DNA from: Struthio camelus | Lineage: Eukaryota; Chordata; Aves; Struthioniformes; Struthionidae | Length of the DNA: 64,000 nt | NCBI RefSeq assembly: GCF_040807025.1 | Contig: NC_090953.1 | Coordinates: 1,735,501 to 1,799,500, forward strand | Direction of reading: 5' to 3' | Shown: positions 48,191 to 59,219 of the stretch, piece by piece | How positions within the stretch are numbered: position 1 is the first letter of the stretch | Layout of the letters: each line of letters begins with the position of its first letter | Notes under the pieces: generated by a model | Told to the model about the DNA's origin: nothing | Seen by the model: the letters and a program-made list of their open reading frames with translations, nothing else | Database searches by the model: none | Program-made: the position numbers and the translations under genes

Positions 48191-48485
48191 CGAACCAGGC
48201 AGAGCTGAGCTGAACTAGGCTGAGCTGAGCCGAGCCAGGCTGAGCCGAGCCGAACCAGGCTGAGCTGAGCTGAACCAGGCTGAGCCGAGCCAGGCTGAGC
48301 TGAGCTGAGCCAGGCTGAGCTGAGCCAAATCAGGCCGGGCTGACCTGAGCCGAACCAGGCTGAGCCGAGCCAAACTAGGCTGAGCTGAGCTGAGCCAGGC
48401 CGGGCTGAGCTGAGCCAGTCTGAGCCGAGCCAGGCGAGGCTGAGCCCTGCTGTGCCATGCCGTGCCAAGCTGAGCCGTGCCAGCT

Positions 48486-48680
48486 CTGTGCCCATGCGCT
48501 CTCCGCCCCTCCCAGGCTAAGCCCCCGGCGAGGCTTTGGCTCCGCTCAGCAGAGCCCGGCACCGACCCGCTCGCCCTGCTCCGCTCCCCAGCCTCGCCGC
48601 CTGCTTCGTCCCTGCCTAACAGCGTTCGGCTCCCTCTGACGCTCCCCTGTACCGCTCTTCACCGCTAGAGATGGGCCTCC
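48486..48680. other. G+C-rich flank of the minisatellite
   Basis: C-rich unique sequence with moderate CG density follows the decayed end of the array. No promoter element or exon was recognised. Confidence 0.4.
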
Positions 48681-48850
48681 GGTATGCTCAACAGCATAAT
48701 TAAGCTCAAACGCATCAACAAGCTACTCCAAGGTTTTGTTTTACTTCTTAATTATTCAGCAGGGTATTGCTCCAGTTGTAAACCCAATTAATTTGGTTTT
48801 CCGGACCCGTACCGGTTCCTCCGAGCGGCATGTGTCATTAGCGCGCCGTT
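48680..48850. promoter_or_regulatory. Enhancer-like block
   Basis: CATAATTAAGC near 48,695, CTTAATTATTCAGC near 48,747 and CCAATTAATTTGG at 48,785-48,797 lie within 100 bases. The last is close to palindromic. The block sits between the array and the next CpG island and looks like a homeodomain-responsive element. Confidence 0.35.
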
Positions 48851-48929
48851 GTGAGCACGCAAGCTATTAAGGGCTCATGCCAAAGCAAAAGCGATACAAA
48901 TTCGGTTTTTTTTCCATTAGCGTGACACT

Positions 48930-49445
48930 CTTTTTCCATAGCAGCCAGGCCCGCTTCAGAGCCCGGTGCAAACGCAACGCGAAATAATGTGTCGCAACGG
49001 GACGCTATAGATGAGCCTGCGACGGCGCAGCAGGCGGGAAGTGCGGAGGCAGTGCAGGAGCAGCCGCGCGCGGTTCCTCGCTCGCGGGAAGCGGTGCACG
49101 CGTTTGTCTCTTCGTACGCCCGCAGTGAGACAAACGGGTGGGCAGCCGATAGCTGCGTTTCCTCGCTTCTCTGTGTCGGAAACCCCAGCGACACCCGGGA
49201 TGCGCTGGGAGTTTTTATTTCCGCGCTAAGGGCTCCGCAGCAGTTGCGCGTTGCAGGTGTCGGAGCCGTTCCCGGGGGTGCGAGGACGACGAGACGCCGG
49301 GTCCCGCCGGACGACGAGGGAGACCCAGGGGCACCCCGGCGCGGGCACCGCGGCCGGACGAAGAGCAAAACGTCGCCGGCGCGAGAAGGGGCACCGCGAG
49401 CCAGCTGCTAAGCGCCGCGAGCTCCCCGCGCTGCGGCCCGTTGTA
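48930..49445. other. CpG island
   Basis: About 500 bases with dense CG on both strands and many open frames of up to 176 codons. No TATA box or donor fixes a promoter. It is the first of a series of islands that alternate with AT-rich blocks up to the right edge. Confidence 0.6.
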
Positions 49446-49449
49446 CTCA

Positions 49450-50290
49450 GGGAGTGGCTGATGCCAGTTTACTCTTAATGAGATAAAAGGTTGAAATTGG
49501 TTTTAAGCCTTAAATTGCGTTAGCCCTTTTTATCTTTAAAAACACAACAAGCAATTTTGGAGGGTATTTTTTTAAAGTTTGCTATAATGATTCCTGGTAG
49601 CTATTATGTTGGAAATAAGGCTCTTTCAAAGACTGTTGGGATACATTAAATGTTTCATTTTTCAGTCTCTGTGTCTTTGTTCTTGATCTCCATTCAGATT
49701 GATTAAAGAAGCTGACTGCTCAATTTTGATTAAATCCTAAATCATAACTGGCTTACAAAACAACTGTGAAAGCTGACATTTATGAAGTTCAGTAAACTAG
49801 TTGTAAGAGCAGGAGTGCAAGATGGAAAAAAATAATAAAATTCCTTTCCAAACAAACATCAGTTGACAGCAAACAGATGGTTAGAGGCTCTTACTTGTAA
49901 ACTGGAAAAATTAAGATTTGGCAGGTTCTGTTAAAAAATAGTTACAAAACATCTTAAAGTTTTCCCCTTCATATCCTGGTGTTGCTCTGGGCATCGTTTC
50001 AATATTTTCATAGGCTACTGCACGGAAAAGGTTCTGAATACATGAAAGCAGCTGGCATAAAAGGGCTAAGAAATACTAGTTAAGATTTATAGGACGCAAG
50101 GTTGCCAGCATCCCAAAGATGCAGTATTTAAAAACCCAGCTTCTCAGCCCACCAATAAATCATTATAACTTTGCAGCATAGCTTGAGTTTCATCTCCAAA
50201 GGTGCAAGAAAAGTGGGTAAAATGTAACTTTGGTAGATTTTTCCATATTTGTTGACTTACCTCATGATAATGTTAAGCTAAGGTTTTTGG
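49450..50290. promoter_or_regulatory. AT-rich enhancer-like block
   Basis: The unique AT-rich stretch includes CTTAATGAGATAAAAGG, CTTAAATTGCGTTAG and ATTGATTAAAG. A perfect donor on the minus strand (GAG/GTAAGT, exon end 50,261) has no partner exon and may be chance. It is probably regulatory or spacer. Confidence 0.3.
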
Positions 50291-50880
50291 GCTAAGCACA
50301 GCCATATAAAATTAAACCGCTCACTAACACAGGTTCCAGGAGGGGGGAAATCTCAGCTCCACAGAGACAAACGTTTCCTTCTGCTCGGAGATGCGAGGGG
50401 AAAAAGGACGAGGGAAAGACTGGGAGGCAGGCCCCAAAACCCGAGAGGGACGGCGGTGCTGGGTCCCCCCGGAGATGCCCCAGCCCGGCGTCCCGTTCGC
50501 AGCGGCACTGGTGTAGGTGCGCAGGGCAGGGCCAGAGCGCCGGATCCCTCCCGGCTTTGGGCAAGCAGCAAATGTCGCTCTGCAGCATTGTGTATAAGAG
50601 CCTCCGTGAGTTTGTCGGTGTGACTTACACCCGTTTGTAATTTTGGCCGTTGCAACGTCCTGTGGTGCTCAGCGGTGCTTTGGGATGGCTGGGGAGCAGA
50701 GCCGGCAGTGTCCCGTGCGCAGCCCGCTCCCTGCGGCGGGCTCCGAACGAACGGTGCGCGCGGGGCTTCCTGCGGGAACGGTGCCGGGGCCGTCCCGTGG
50801 AACTGCTCAGATGTATAGATGACCTTGCGTGCTTTCCAGTTTGCATGCCTCCGGGGTACTGGTGCTAAAGAGCAGGGCAG
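50290..50880. other. CpG-rich stretch
   Basis: CG density is raised, most at 50,440-50,560 and 50,690-50,800. Opposing open frames of up to 181 codons have no domain. No promoter element was found. Confidence 0.45.
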
Positions 50881-50901
50881 CCAGGATGTTTTAAGCATTT
50901 T

Positions 50902-50925
50902 AAGGTTCAGTTTTAACTGAACCTT
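50902..50925. repeat. Perfect inverted repeat, 11-base arms
   Basis: AAGGTTCAGTT at 50,902-50,912 and AACTGAACCTT at 50,915-50,925 are exact reverse complements around TT. The arms contain AGGTTCA and TGAACCT, which resemble nuclear-receptor half-sites in inverted order. It could also form a small hairpin in RNA. An arm of this length with so short a loop is not expected by chance in 64 kb. Confidence 0.75.
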
Positions 50926-50929
50926 TCCG

Positions 50930-53900
50930 TGCTTGAAGGAGAGTCAATGGGGCCTTGTCTGCAACCTGAATTACTGGCCTGCAAACCGTCATCGCAGAGG
51001 CAGCATCCAAGCCCAGGTCCTCCGCTTTTCTCCCTCCCTCCCGCCTCCGGAGCCTCGTGCTGAAACAGCCACTGAAACCATTTCAGAACTGCTTGGAATT
51101 GCTTCGGGCAAAAACACAAGGTTTTGCGAGGTCCTTCAGACCGCAGCACCCGCGAGGGGTGAGCTGCTCGGCTGGCGCGTTGCAGCACACGAGGAACAAA
51201 AACACACTTGCAGGCTGAAAGCAACTTTAATTTTAAAATCAAGGGGAGTCACAGCGAGGAGATAAAGACGCATCCAGGAGGGAGCCCAGAGTCTCTCTCC
51301 TCTTTAGCAAGCTGCGGCAGCGGTAAGACCTGAGCAGCAGCCGAGCTCTGCCCTCGGCGCGATGGCAGCGCCCAGGAGGAGCTGTGTGCCGAAGACAAAA
51401 CCCATCACAGCTTCCAGCGCTGCAGAATTCGTTCAGGCCGTGTTCAAAACGTCTCGTGCGTCGGAGAGCTCAGAGCTGGGGTCTGCCTCTCCGAAACGCC
51501 GGCGGCAGGTTTGCAGGTCTCACTGCTCCGGCGCTGATGGACGCTGCTTCACTTGGATTCACCACAGAGCCAATGGAAGAACATATTCATCCAATATTGG
51601 TGCCATAAATCCTCTACGGGCGTAACTTGCCTCTTTGCATTGGCTCTTTAGGACACTTGGGCGTGACAATCTTCTTTCTCTCCCCGTAAATGTGTTTAAC
51701 CAAGTTTACCTGGGACATGGGATGCCTGGATTAAGCTTCTGCTGGAGGAATCCTCATACTTCTTCGTTTTTGCCAAAACAAAAAACAAAAAAAAAATCCC
51801 TTGAGAACTGGGGCTTCGCTGCCTCTGCTCCCTGCACCGGCAAAGCACATTGAAGAAAGATGCAGAAACGTGTTAGGAGAAAACATGCCGGCAAACGTTT
51901 CTGACCCTCACAGCAAAGGTTTACTCCACCTTTCATCTCTGGGAACCTTCTTTGACCTGAATCTGCTTCATCATTCAGACGTTTAAACTCCTGGAAAAGG
52001 AGTCCCCATCTTACGACGCATTGAAAAGTCTGTTCAACAGAGAGCTAAAAAAAAAAGCTCCTGCAAGGAACAATTCTACCCTAGAGGGAAATGGAAACAT
52101 GAGTTTATAGGTCTTTTCCATCCCTCATGCCTGTAATTCTGCAAAACAGCAGGGCTGAGTCCTATGTTTACTTCTCTGAACATGCAAAACTTGTTTCACA
52201 TTAATTCTGTAGGTTTCCATCCCAGCCTTTCAGAGGAGAAACCTTAGCTGCCTTGTTGTATTACAGCAGTGCCCCTGATGTGTCTTTTTTGTCTTCCTCT
52301 TTCTCTGCAATGGTTTTTTCCTTTCTCTCTCTGCTCCTTTCAGTGAATGCTCAGACCAAACACTGGCTGTTTCCAAGGGACTGCTTCAAGATGCCAACTT
52401 TTCTCCCCATGAAGAATCCTCTTCTCTGTGTGTCGAGCAGAGATAATAAATCAGGTGAGCAGGAGCGCTGCCGTCCTCTCGGCCAGCACAGCAGAAAACA
52501 GCTCTCGATGACTCCTCAGACCAGAGCGGAAAAAGACTGAGAGATTTATTTTGCAGCTGTCTGTCTGCTTTGGAGATGCGCTCCATGGCACTAGCTGCAC
52601 TTGAGCTGGCAGATGGGAGACGGGCTGCTTTCTCTCTCAAAAAAAAAAAAAAATTGTCAAGTGCATTTATACCCATGTCTCCATCACCGCTGGCTCTGCT
52701 GGAGCTGGCAGCTTTTTCCTCGGAGCTGCAGCCACCAGCTTGGCCAGGGCTTGCTAAAGGGATGCCAGTCACAACCGGAGGCTGTATTTGTGCTGGGGAA
52801 GGCGGGCGACCGGACAGGGAACCACCGCCAGCGTGATACAGCCACGCCAAGGGCCCCGTGGGTTGGCCCGGTGCAAAGCTGACCCCTCGGCGCTGCCTCC
52901 GCGTCCCCGGCTCCCTGCCCGGCCCATCGGCTCCGCAGCAGCAGCTATTCCTGCACGGCTCCGCCGTGCCAGGCGCAGTGGGATCCGAACCGTAACGGCC
53001 CGTCAGCGCTGCCTCGCTCGGGGTGTTTCGTTCCTACCAGCAGCAATAGTACCACGCTGTAAAATTTGGAAAGTAAGGAGCACAAGGAAAGTGATGACGT
53101 TGGTGGGCTTGCCCTGTCTGTAGATAATTACAAGACCGTTCTCTAAATGCCACTGTTACCCGATGTTGAATTAATCCACTGCAAAGAAAGCTGGGTTGCC
53201 CTCAAGGAACTTATCTCAGATGTTAAAGGAAATGGTATCAGGAAGATTTGGTAGCTTTCTAAAGGGTGCTTAGCTCAGTGCTGGAAGGCGAGGTGCGAGG
53301 GCGAGGTGCAGCCCAGGCCCATGCGCAGTGCACGCCGGAGGTTTGCACCCCTGTGCGTGCTGCAAGGACGCCCGGATACACCCCAAAATAGTTCAGTTCT
53401 GTGAATAAGAAACTGATAATATGGGGCCTAACCCAGAGCAGAAAAAAGAGGCTCACACATGATGGGTGACTGTATGAGAATGACCATGGAACATCAAAGG
53501 GGGCGGCTGTGGATTAATTCAGGCTATGGGTGGAAAACAGCTCACCTCAAGCCGGAGCAGCACATTGGGCCTCTCTTTCTGTTTGCGAGTCTCCTGTAGC
53601 TTGTTCGTACGCACCTTCGAGTTCTGAGGCAAGAAAACAAGCCCAAGCCCCAAGCCCACCCCATGCTGCAATCCAATTATCCACCCAAGAGCAGAAAATC
53701 ACAGATGGCTTTGCACGGATTTTTCTAAAGGAGCGATACTCCAAATGCTGTTATCTGGGGAACCGTAACAAAATGTACACGGGCACTTATAGCTGCAGCA
53801 TCTGGAAGGGAAGGATAAAAATCTACTTACGCGCACAAGCAAAATTTCCAAGAGCAGAGTAAAATTCAGAGTGCAAATAGGAAACAGAGCAAGCATCAGT

Positions 53901-54035
53901 AGAGTCAATGACTGTGAGCCACTGGGAGTCAGCCTTATCCACCACATCCCGACTTCGGCTGAAAGCGAGAGGGAAAACCTCCCAGATCCTGGGATTCAAA
54001 CGCTGCCTCAATTCAAACCCCGTGCGCTGATGTGG
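50930..54035. other. Unique sequence, no gene seen
   Basis: The stretch has mixed composition. A run of 15 A lies at 52,639-52,653, and a CG-richer patch at 52,800-53,030. No exon, RNA gene or repeat family was recognised. Confidence 0.45.
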
Positions 54036-54480
54036 GGCTCCAGCGATGTGCGGTTTCAGATGTCGAAGAGGAGTTTGGGCACAGCTGTCGAGCCACGGAG
54101 AGGATGCAATCACGGGGGACGCTGGAGGGGGGGCGCAGGGCAGCGGGGAGGGAGGGAGGAAGCAAGGCGATAGCCGAGACCTTGGCACTTGGCTTCCCTC
54201 TGTCAGGCGTAAAGGAAACGGGACCAAGCTTAAAAGAAGCAGAACAAAGGACAAAAGTAAAGGAAAGGCTGGACAGACAGGGGGAGTCCTGAAGGCTGCG
54301 ATACTGGAGTCCTCCGCCCGGCAGGACCGACCCCGGGCAGGGGAGCAAGGGAGCGAGTTGCTCTTGAGCGCCCAGAAACGCGGCCCGGCCGCGCGGGCGC
54401 CCAGGCGGCGCGTTGTCGGCCTCAGAGACGCGCGGTCCCGGTAGCCGGCGGAGTCGCGCGAGCGCGTGACAAAACTTTCA
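54035..54480. other. CpG island
   Basis: Dense CG, strongest at 54,300-54,465. Frames on both strands stay open, including a 233-codon minus-strand frame at 53,823-54,524 with no domain. It abuts an AT-rich block to the right. Confidence 0.55.
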
Positions 54481-54499
54481 GGGGGGGTTAAAAAAAAAA

Positions 54500-54960
54500 T
54501 CTCCGAGAAAATCTCAGCATCCAACTAAACCAGTGCATTGGCGTATTGCCCACTGGGCAATTTATCTTATATATAAATAGCATAATTAACCTACACAGTA
54601 TATACATTGCGTACCACTAGGATGACTTTTAGCTGGAAAACAAATAAATCTTTGAAGATTTAAACCCTATTTACAGAATTGCAGCTCTATAAATCACTCA
54701 GATCATCAGGGCTACTTTATTAAAGCCTTTCTGGCTGCAAGCTCGCTAGGAGAAGGCAGAGAGCTGTAAATGGCTTGGCATTATAAATATTCCCCAACAC
54801 ACAGCAACTGTCTTTCAGCAGGTAATGAAACATATGACATGCTCCTAATCTCTGACTGAAGGCTATTTCATGGTAGTTTCCCCCCAGGACACAGTTCCAG
54901 TTGTTTCCTGCCTTCACATTGGAAAAGCGACTGGGATATCTTTAACGTGTGCGGCAAGGA
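54500..54960. promoter_or_regulatory. Enhancer-like block with TFAP2-type palindrome
   Basis: ATTGCCCACTGGGCAAT at 54,545-54,561 is an inverted repeat with 8-base arms around one base. Its GCCCNNNGGGC core fits TFAP2 sites. It is followed by ATATAAATAGCATAATTAACC and later by CATTATAAATATTCC and TAATGAAACATATG. The unique, ordered AT-rich sequence between two CpG islands suggests a conserved enhancer. Confidence 0.4.
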
Positions 54961-55009
54961 AAAAACAGGTCTGCTCGATCGGGTGCCAAGCCTGATGTCA
55001 CTTATTTAA

Positions 55010-55580
55010 AAAAGCCCGGCTTTAACGCACAACGAGGCGACCTCTTGCTCAGGGCCGCTCCGGCTCGGAGAGCTCAGCGCAGCAGCCAGGAAAGGCGCTG
55101 CCCTGCGAGGCGCCCGCTCCTGGCCGGCCGCGGCGTGTCTTCTTCTCCGGGCAACCCGCGCGTGGTTCTAGCGCCGACCTCGGCTGCGGCTCTCCCGGGC
55201 CCCCCCTGCCCCTTCAGACGCTTCTCCGAGGTCTTGGCGATGCTGAATAACGCTCCCTCCCGCAGGCTGTCCGAACCCAAACTTCCCCGCTCCCACGACA
55301 GGCTCCGCCGCTCTACTGCGTGGGCGAGCGGACATATGGAAAGCCTTCCCCGGCTGACTTCGCGAGCGGCGTATCAGCGTAAATAAGGATGAATGACGTG
55401 TCCAGACACTCTTCTCGCCCGCCCTCGCTCTGTCTGAGAGCCGAGTCTCCGCTGGAGCGCGCGGGGCTTAACCCGGCGCAGTGATGCCGCGTCTGCGGGC
55501 AAAGCCGAGCGGGCTCCGAGCCGGCCCGGAGCCACGTTGCCACCTAGGCGCAGAGCGCAAGCAGAGCGAGCTGGAATTTG
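55010..55580. other. CpG island
   Basis: G+C-rich with frequent CG throughout. On the + strand a fair acceptor (CTCCCTCCCGCAG, ending near 55,265) is present but has no donor partner. No TATA box was seen. Confidence 0.6.
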
Positions 55581-55616
55581 CCTGCGAAAGACTGTAAAAA
55601 TTTACTCACAGTTCGA

Positions 55617-55633
55617 TTTTTTTTTTTTTTTTT
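55617..55633 (+). repeat. T17 homopolymer
   Basis: Seventeen T separate two CpG-rich stretches. No retrocopy is recognised on either side, so it is probably simple slippage. Confidence 0.9.
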
Positions 55634-55679
55634 AATATAAACACAGTCTTACCACAGATGCACAACTGCCTGTTTTCAA

Positions 55680-56500
55680 AGCTGTTGGCAGACATCAAGG
55701 GGTATCGCTCACCTCTCTGTCTCCTCGGAGTCTATCGCAGAGGCGCGCGGTGGCGGCCCGGGAAGGGACGGCGGCAGGGTCGGGGCAGAGGGACGCAGCG
55801 GTCCTCAGCACCCAGCTCTGCATCGAGGGGTGTGTCGCTCCTTGTGCGGGGAGAGCGCGGTGCTGGGGCCCCCTTCCGCACCCACCCCAGCGCCGGGCAA
55901 ATTCACCTGCAACCTCTAAACACAATGAATTTCTTCTGCTTGTAGTTTAGTCACTGAGTCGCGTGTTTATTTGAAAGTGGTGGAAAATGTGGCAGAAGGA
56001 AGAATGGATTTTTGTATATGGTGCTAGCACAGCCCTACGTGCCTCGCTGTCCAGAAGCCAAGTGAGGGACCTGGAGCTACTCGGAGAAGCACACGTGCCT
56101 CCCAGATGTGTCTATGGAAAGGTGCTACCTGGAAAACTGCATCCAAGGTCAGACGATTTCATGTCCGCCAACTTCCCAGCTCGGCCACCCCGAAGGTCTC
56201 TGAGCCCCTCTGAGCCCTATTCCACGGCCGAAGAACCCCACCGCTAAACGCTGCCCCTGCTCCTGTGTCCTTCCCCGGAGCAGACGCCCGGCTCCTCCCG
56301 GGATCAGGCCCTCGCTGCAGCTCACCTGCGTGGCTAACGCTTGGTGACGTCTCCTAAACATCCCTAGCCATTTCCCGAGAGGTCATTCAGCGCCTGTCTG
56401 GAAAAGAAAGGCAAGTTTGTTCATTCACAAGCAGGGGCGAGCTCGGGGGGTCACCAGCCCGGCGGCGCCCGCGGAGCGGCTGCCTCTGCTGCACAGCTCC
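55680..56500. other. CpG-rich stretch
   Basis: CG-rich parts at 55,735-55,900 and 56,430-56,515 frame a more neutral middle. No exon or promoter is supported. Confidence 0.45.
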
Positions 56501-56514
56501 CGGCGCGCAGCCTC

Positions 56515-56810
56515 CTCCTTTTATTTTTAGTTGATGGGATTTAGCATAAAATAGTGCTGACCTAGCTGTAATCTAAAAAATTTGCAATCGACAGCTAGAT
56601 CATCATGTGCCATATTTTTGACTTGCAAATAGCTTCCATGGATAGCGAGGGTGTATTTATTAAACACAGCTAGTGTTGCATCTTTATTTAGCTCCTTCTG
56701 TTACCACACTGTATAATTCATGAAATTGCCTTATAAAGTTAGGGAGGAATTAAAACATTGACCAGCCCGTGAACCAGAGTTGACACTTTAATTATTTTAA
56801 AAGGAAAGCT
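56515..56810. promoter_or_regulatory. Enhancer-like AT-rich block
   Basis: The sharp switch from a CpG-rich stretch to unique AT-rich sequence brings CATAAAATAG, GACCTAGCTGTAATC, TCGACAGCTAGATCATC, TTATTAAACACAGC and TTTAATTATTTTAAAAGG. Stops occur in all frames. It has the appearance of a deeply conserved element next to a possible promoter. Confidence 0.4.
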
Positions 56811-56964
56811 GAGAGAAACTAAAACCCGACAAATAACCCAGCACAGGGGGAGAGGGCTCGGCAGCGGAGCTCACTTCTCTTTAAGCAGGCAGGAGAGAAA
56901 TTAAAACCAGCTCCCGAGTGTCAGACCCAGCCGAGCGTGACTGCAGGCTCCGTCCCACACTTTG

Positions 56965-57113
56965 ACAGGGAGTATTTAAATCCTACCTAAGTGGCTTTCC
57001 GGCGGGGTGAGCCAGCAGCCCGGCCAGCACCGCCGGCGCAGCTCCGCGCGGGGGACCTTCTGCCCGGGAGCACGTTGCATCGCCCACGAGGCCGGCGTGG
57101 AGGGTAAGGATGC
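56965..57113 (+). promoter_or_regulatory. Candidate rightward promoter and first exon
   Basis: TATTTAAA at 56,973-56,980 could act as a TATA-type box, giving a start near 57,005. The CpG-rich sequence that follows ends in AGG/GTAAGG, a good donor with the boundary at 57,113/57,114. A first exon of about 110 bases would result. No acceptor partner was identified. Confidence 0.22.
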
Positions 57114-57325
57114 AGTTTCGGAAACAGAGTGCCGTCCACCCCGACAAGCCGCGATTCAGGCAAAGCCTTGCCTTTCGAAGGACCTCAGCCCCGGGGGTAT
57201 CGTCGGGCGTCTGGGTGAGGCGATGCTTCGCTTCTCTGCGGCTCCAAGCCTGAGCGCAGCGTCGCGGGAACGAGCGCGCACGCCGCCCGCGGCTGAACGC
57301 AGCATTTTGCGACGCTGGGTTCGCT
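56990..57325. other. CpG island
   Basis: Dense CG, most at 57,020-57,110 and 57,190-57,320. Open frames on both strands (106 and 146 codons) are of the kind this composition produces. Confidence 0.55.
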
Positions 57326-57329
57326 AGCA

Positions 57330-58650
57330 AAACGTTCCCCTCAAGTTCATCTTCACAATAAAAAGCTTCTTTCCTTACATCAGAGCCGTGGTATGCCTTA
57401 ACTCGTAAATATTTCTTTAGCACCTGGAAGGTTTCCAGCAGAAAGTGATGTGATTTGGGTCTCTAGGTGGCCTGGCCACCAGCCGGACGCGGCGCTGCTC
57501 ACACCTGGGTGCAGCCCGGCGTGTCCGCAGTGGTGCACGGCAGCTGCCGACAGGGCATACGTGGCCTGCAACGGGCTAAGTGGTTTGCAAAGGGGTATGT
57601 GGCCTGCACATCTCAGCCGTCCTTGCACCATGCGATGCAGGGCCTGCAACGTCTCACAAAAGGCTTAGATCCTCGTCTGGTCCTCGCACTGGTGCCGGTG
57701 CCCACCAGCACCGACATACCCTGGAAGAGAAGAAAAAAATCCTGGTCATAAAGTGGTGGCTTATATCTATGAATTGTGCTAGCACTGGGATGTGCCTTCA
57801 AACCAAATAGGAAAGAAAAGCTAAATACTGAAACGTTAAAGAAAAAAGCTGACATGTTTTCTCTCAACAACATCCAGATAACAGAAGTCCTAACCGTAAC
57901 CCCGAGGGGCGGCTCACAGCTCGGCTGCAAGGCAGCTTCCTGGGGCTCCAAATCTGGGGTTGCTCCACCTCAGAAAGGGAGTAAAACCTGTGAGCGTGTC
58001 CCTGGCCTGGGAGTCAGTTTGCAATGTGAGCGCATCAAACCAAGAATCCCATGTTTTCAGTGTGAACCTGTCTCTCCTTGAGCACCAAAGCATTCCCTTG
58101 GGAAATGTCATCCCTGGAGAAGCGCTTCCGCAAAATGTTTCTGCCTAGACATGCCACGTTCGGATGAAAACCAGATTTCACCAGAAGTGCTCAGGCCAGA
58201 ACATGCTATGTGGCTTCCAAAAAAATAAATAAACATCAAAACAAAATTACATAATAACACTGGCACAAAACTTGACACGAAAGCCTAAATCCAAAACATT
58301 TCCATCTTTGGAAAAATTTCTTTTCCTGCAGAAAACCTCAGGCAATGTGTTCTCCAGCCAGCTGCATCCCAGGGTCTGCCTCAACAGGACGCACCGTTTT
58401 CCCATTGCAACCCGGCAGGCAGCAAAGGGCAGCCAACGTCAGGGGTGCTGTTTTGAAGAACGGGTGAGATGGAAAGTGCCACCAAGCATCCCGCCACTTG
58501 GGGCATATGCATGAAGTGGAGGGGGCAGACCGATGCGGGCTAAACAACGTACCCGGCGCTACCCTGTTCCCACGGGAAAAGGCTGTGCACAGGCTAACGT
58601 TTCTCAGACTTACTGGTCAAAAAAGCGTGTGCTGTATGATTTTTGTGAAT
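57330..58650. other. Unique sequence, no gene seen
   Basis: Three loose copies of a 19-base unit beginning GTGGCCTGCA or GTGGTTTGCA start at 57,561, 57,580 and 57,599. The first two match at about 13 of 19 positions. Nothing else was recognised. Confidence 0.4.
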
Positions 58651-58659
58651 GACGCCTGG

Positions 58660-59130
58660 TGAGTTTGATTGTTTGCGAACAGCCCCCTGCGAGCACAGGG
58701 CACATCAAGCCCGGCTGCGTCGGGTCCGCTCGGGTCGGCCGCGTCGGTCCGCGGGACTCCTGCGACTCCCCGCTCCGACGCGGGTAACGCTGCAATCGTG
58801 TTTTGTGCCAGCGAAGGCTCCGAACTGTACGTTCATAAGTTTTCTGCAATCATTTTCCAATATTAGCTCAAAACTCAGTATTTCCCCGACTCGTTTTTTG
58901 CCAGCAACCCAGTTTGCAAGCCGGGGCTGGGGAAGGAGCGCGAGCGGGCGACGGCGGGAGCCGACCCGGGCAGCGCGGTGGGAAGCGCGGCAGCGCCGGC
59001 AGCGATGCTTCCCTGCAGCCCTCGCCAGGGCCGGCGGCGGCAGCATCTCCGCTCTTGCACCTTGGCCCCAGCCCCGCGGAGCTGCGAGGCCACCAGGCTG
59101 CAGACAGCGTGAGCAAACAGGGAGGCCGCA
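58660..59130. other. CpG island
   Basis: Two CG-dense parts (58,700-58,790 and 58,915-59,100) are split by a short AT-richer segment at 58,800-58,900. No promoter element was found. Confidence 0.55.
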
Positions 59131-59219
59131 CGTTTAGTCCCGTACCGCCTTTAAGTTCCTCTTAAGGAGGAGCAACCAGGCGTATCGGCGAATCCCCAGG
59201 TCCCCGGAAAGTCAGGGCA

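Larger units (their letters stand above)
47266..48485 (+). repeat. Pentamer-register minisatellite
   Basis: About 244 consecutive five-base units follow without a single register break. Every unit can be read in the same phase from 47,266 to 48,485. Main units are TGAGC, CGAGC, CAGGC and CGAAC, grouped mostly as 15-20 base super-units such as CAGGC TGAGC TGAGC CGAAC. The left edge starts with CGAAC and CGGGC runs. The right edge decays through TGTGC, CATGC and CGTGC. By hand count there are about 45 AGCT tetramers, some nine times the number expected by chance. Because its reverse complement lacks stop codons, long minus-strand frames (272 and 237 codons, rich in Ser, Ala, Gln, Leu and Gly) cross it. 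They are a by-product of the repeat. Confidence 0.95.

Noticed and set aside
50261..50261. Perfect GAG/GTAAGT donor on the minus strand, with similar ones ending at 23,357 and 25,121
   Set aside because: No acceptor, open frame or promoter pairs with them. Their number is what chance predicts.
52639..52653. Run of 15 A, considered as the tail of a processed retrocopy
   Set aside because: No polyadenylation signal, upstream gene-like sequence or target-site duplication was recognised around it.
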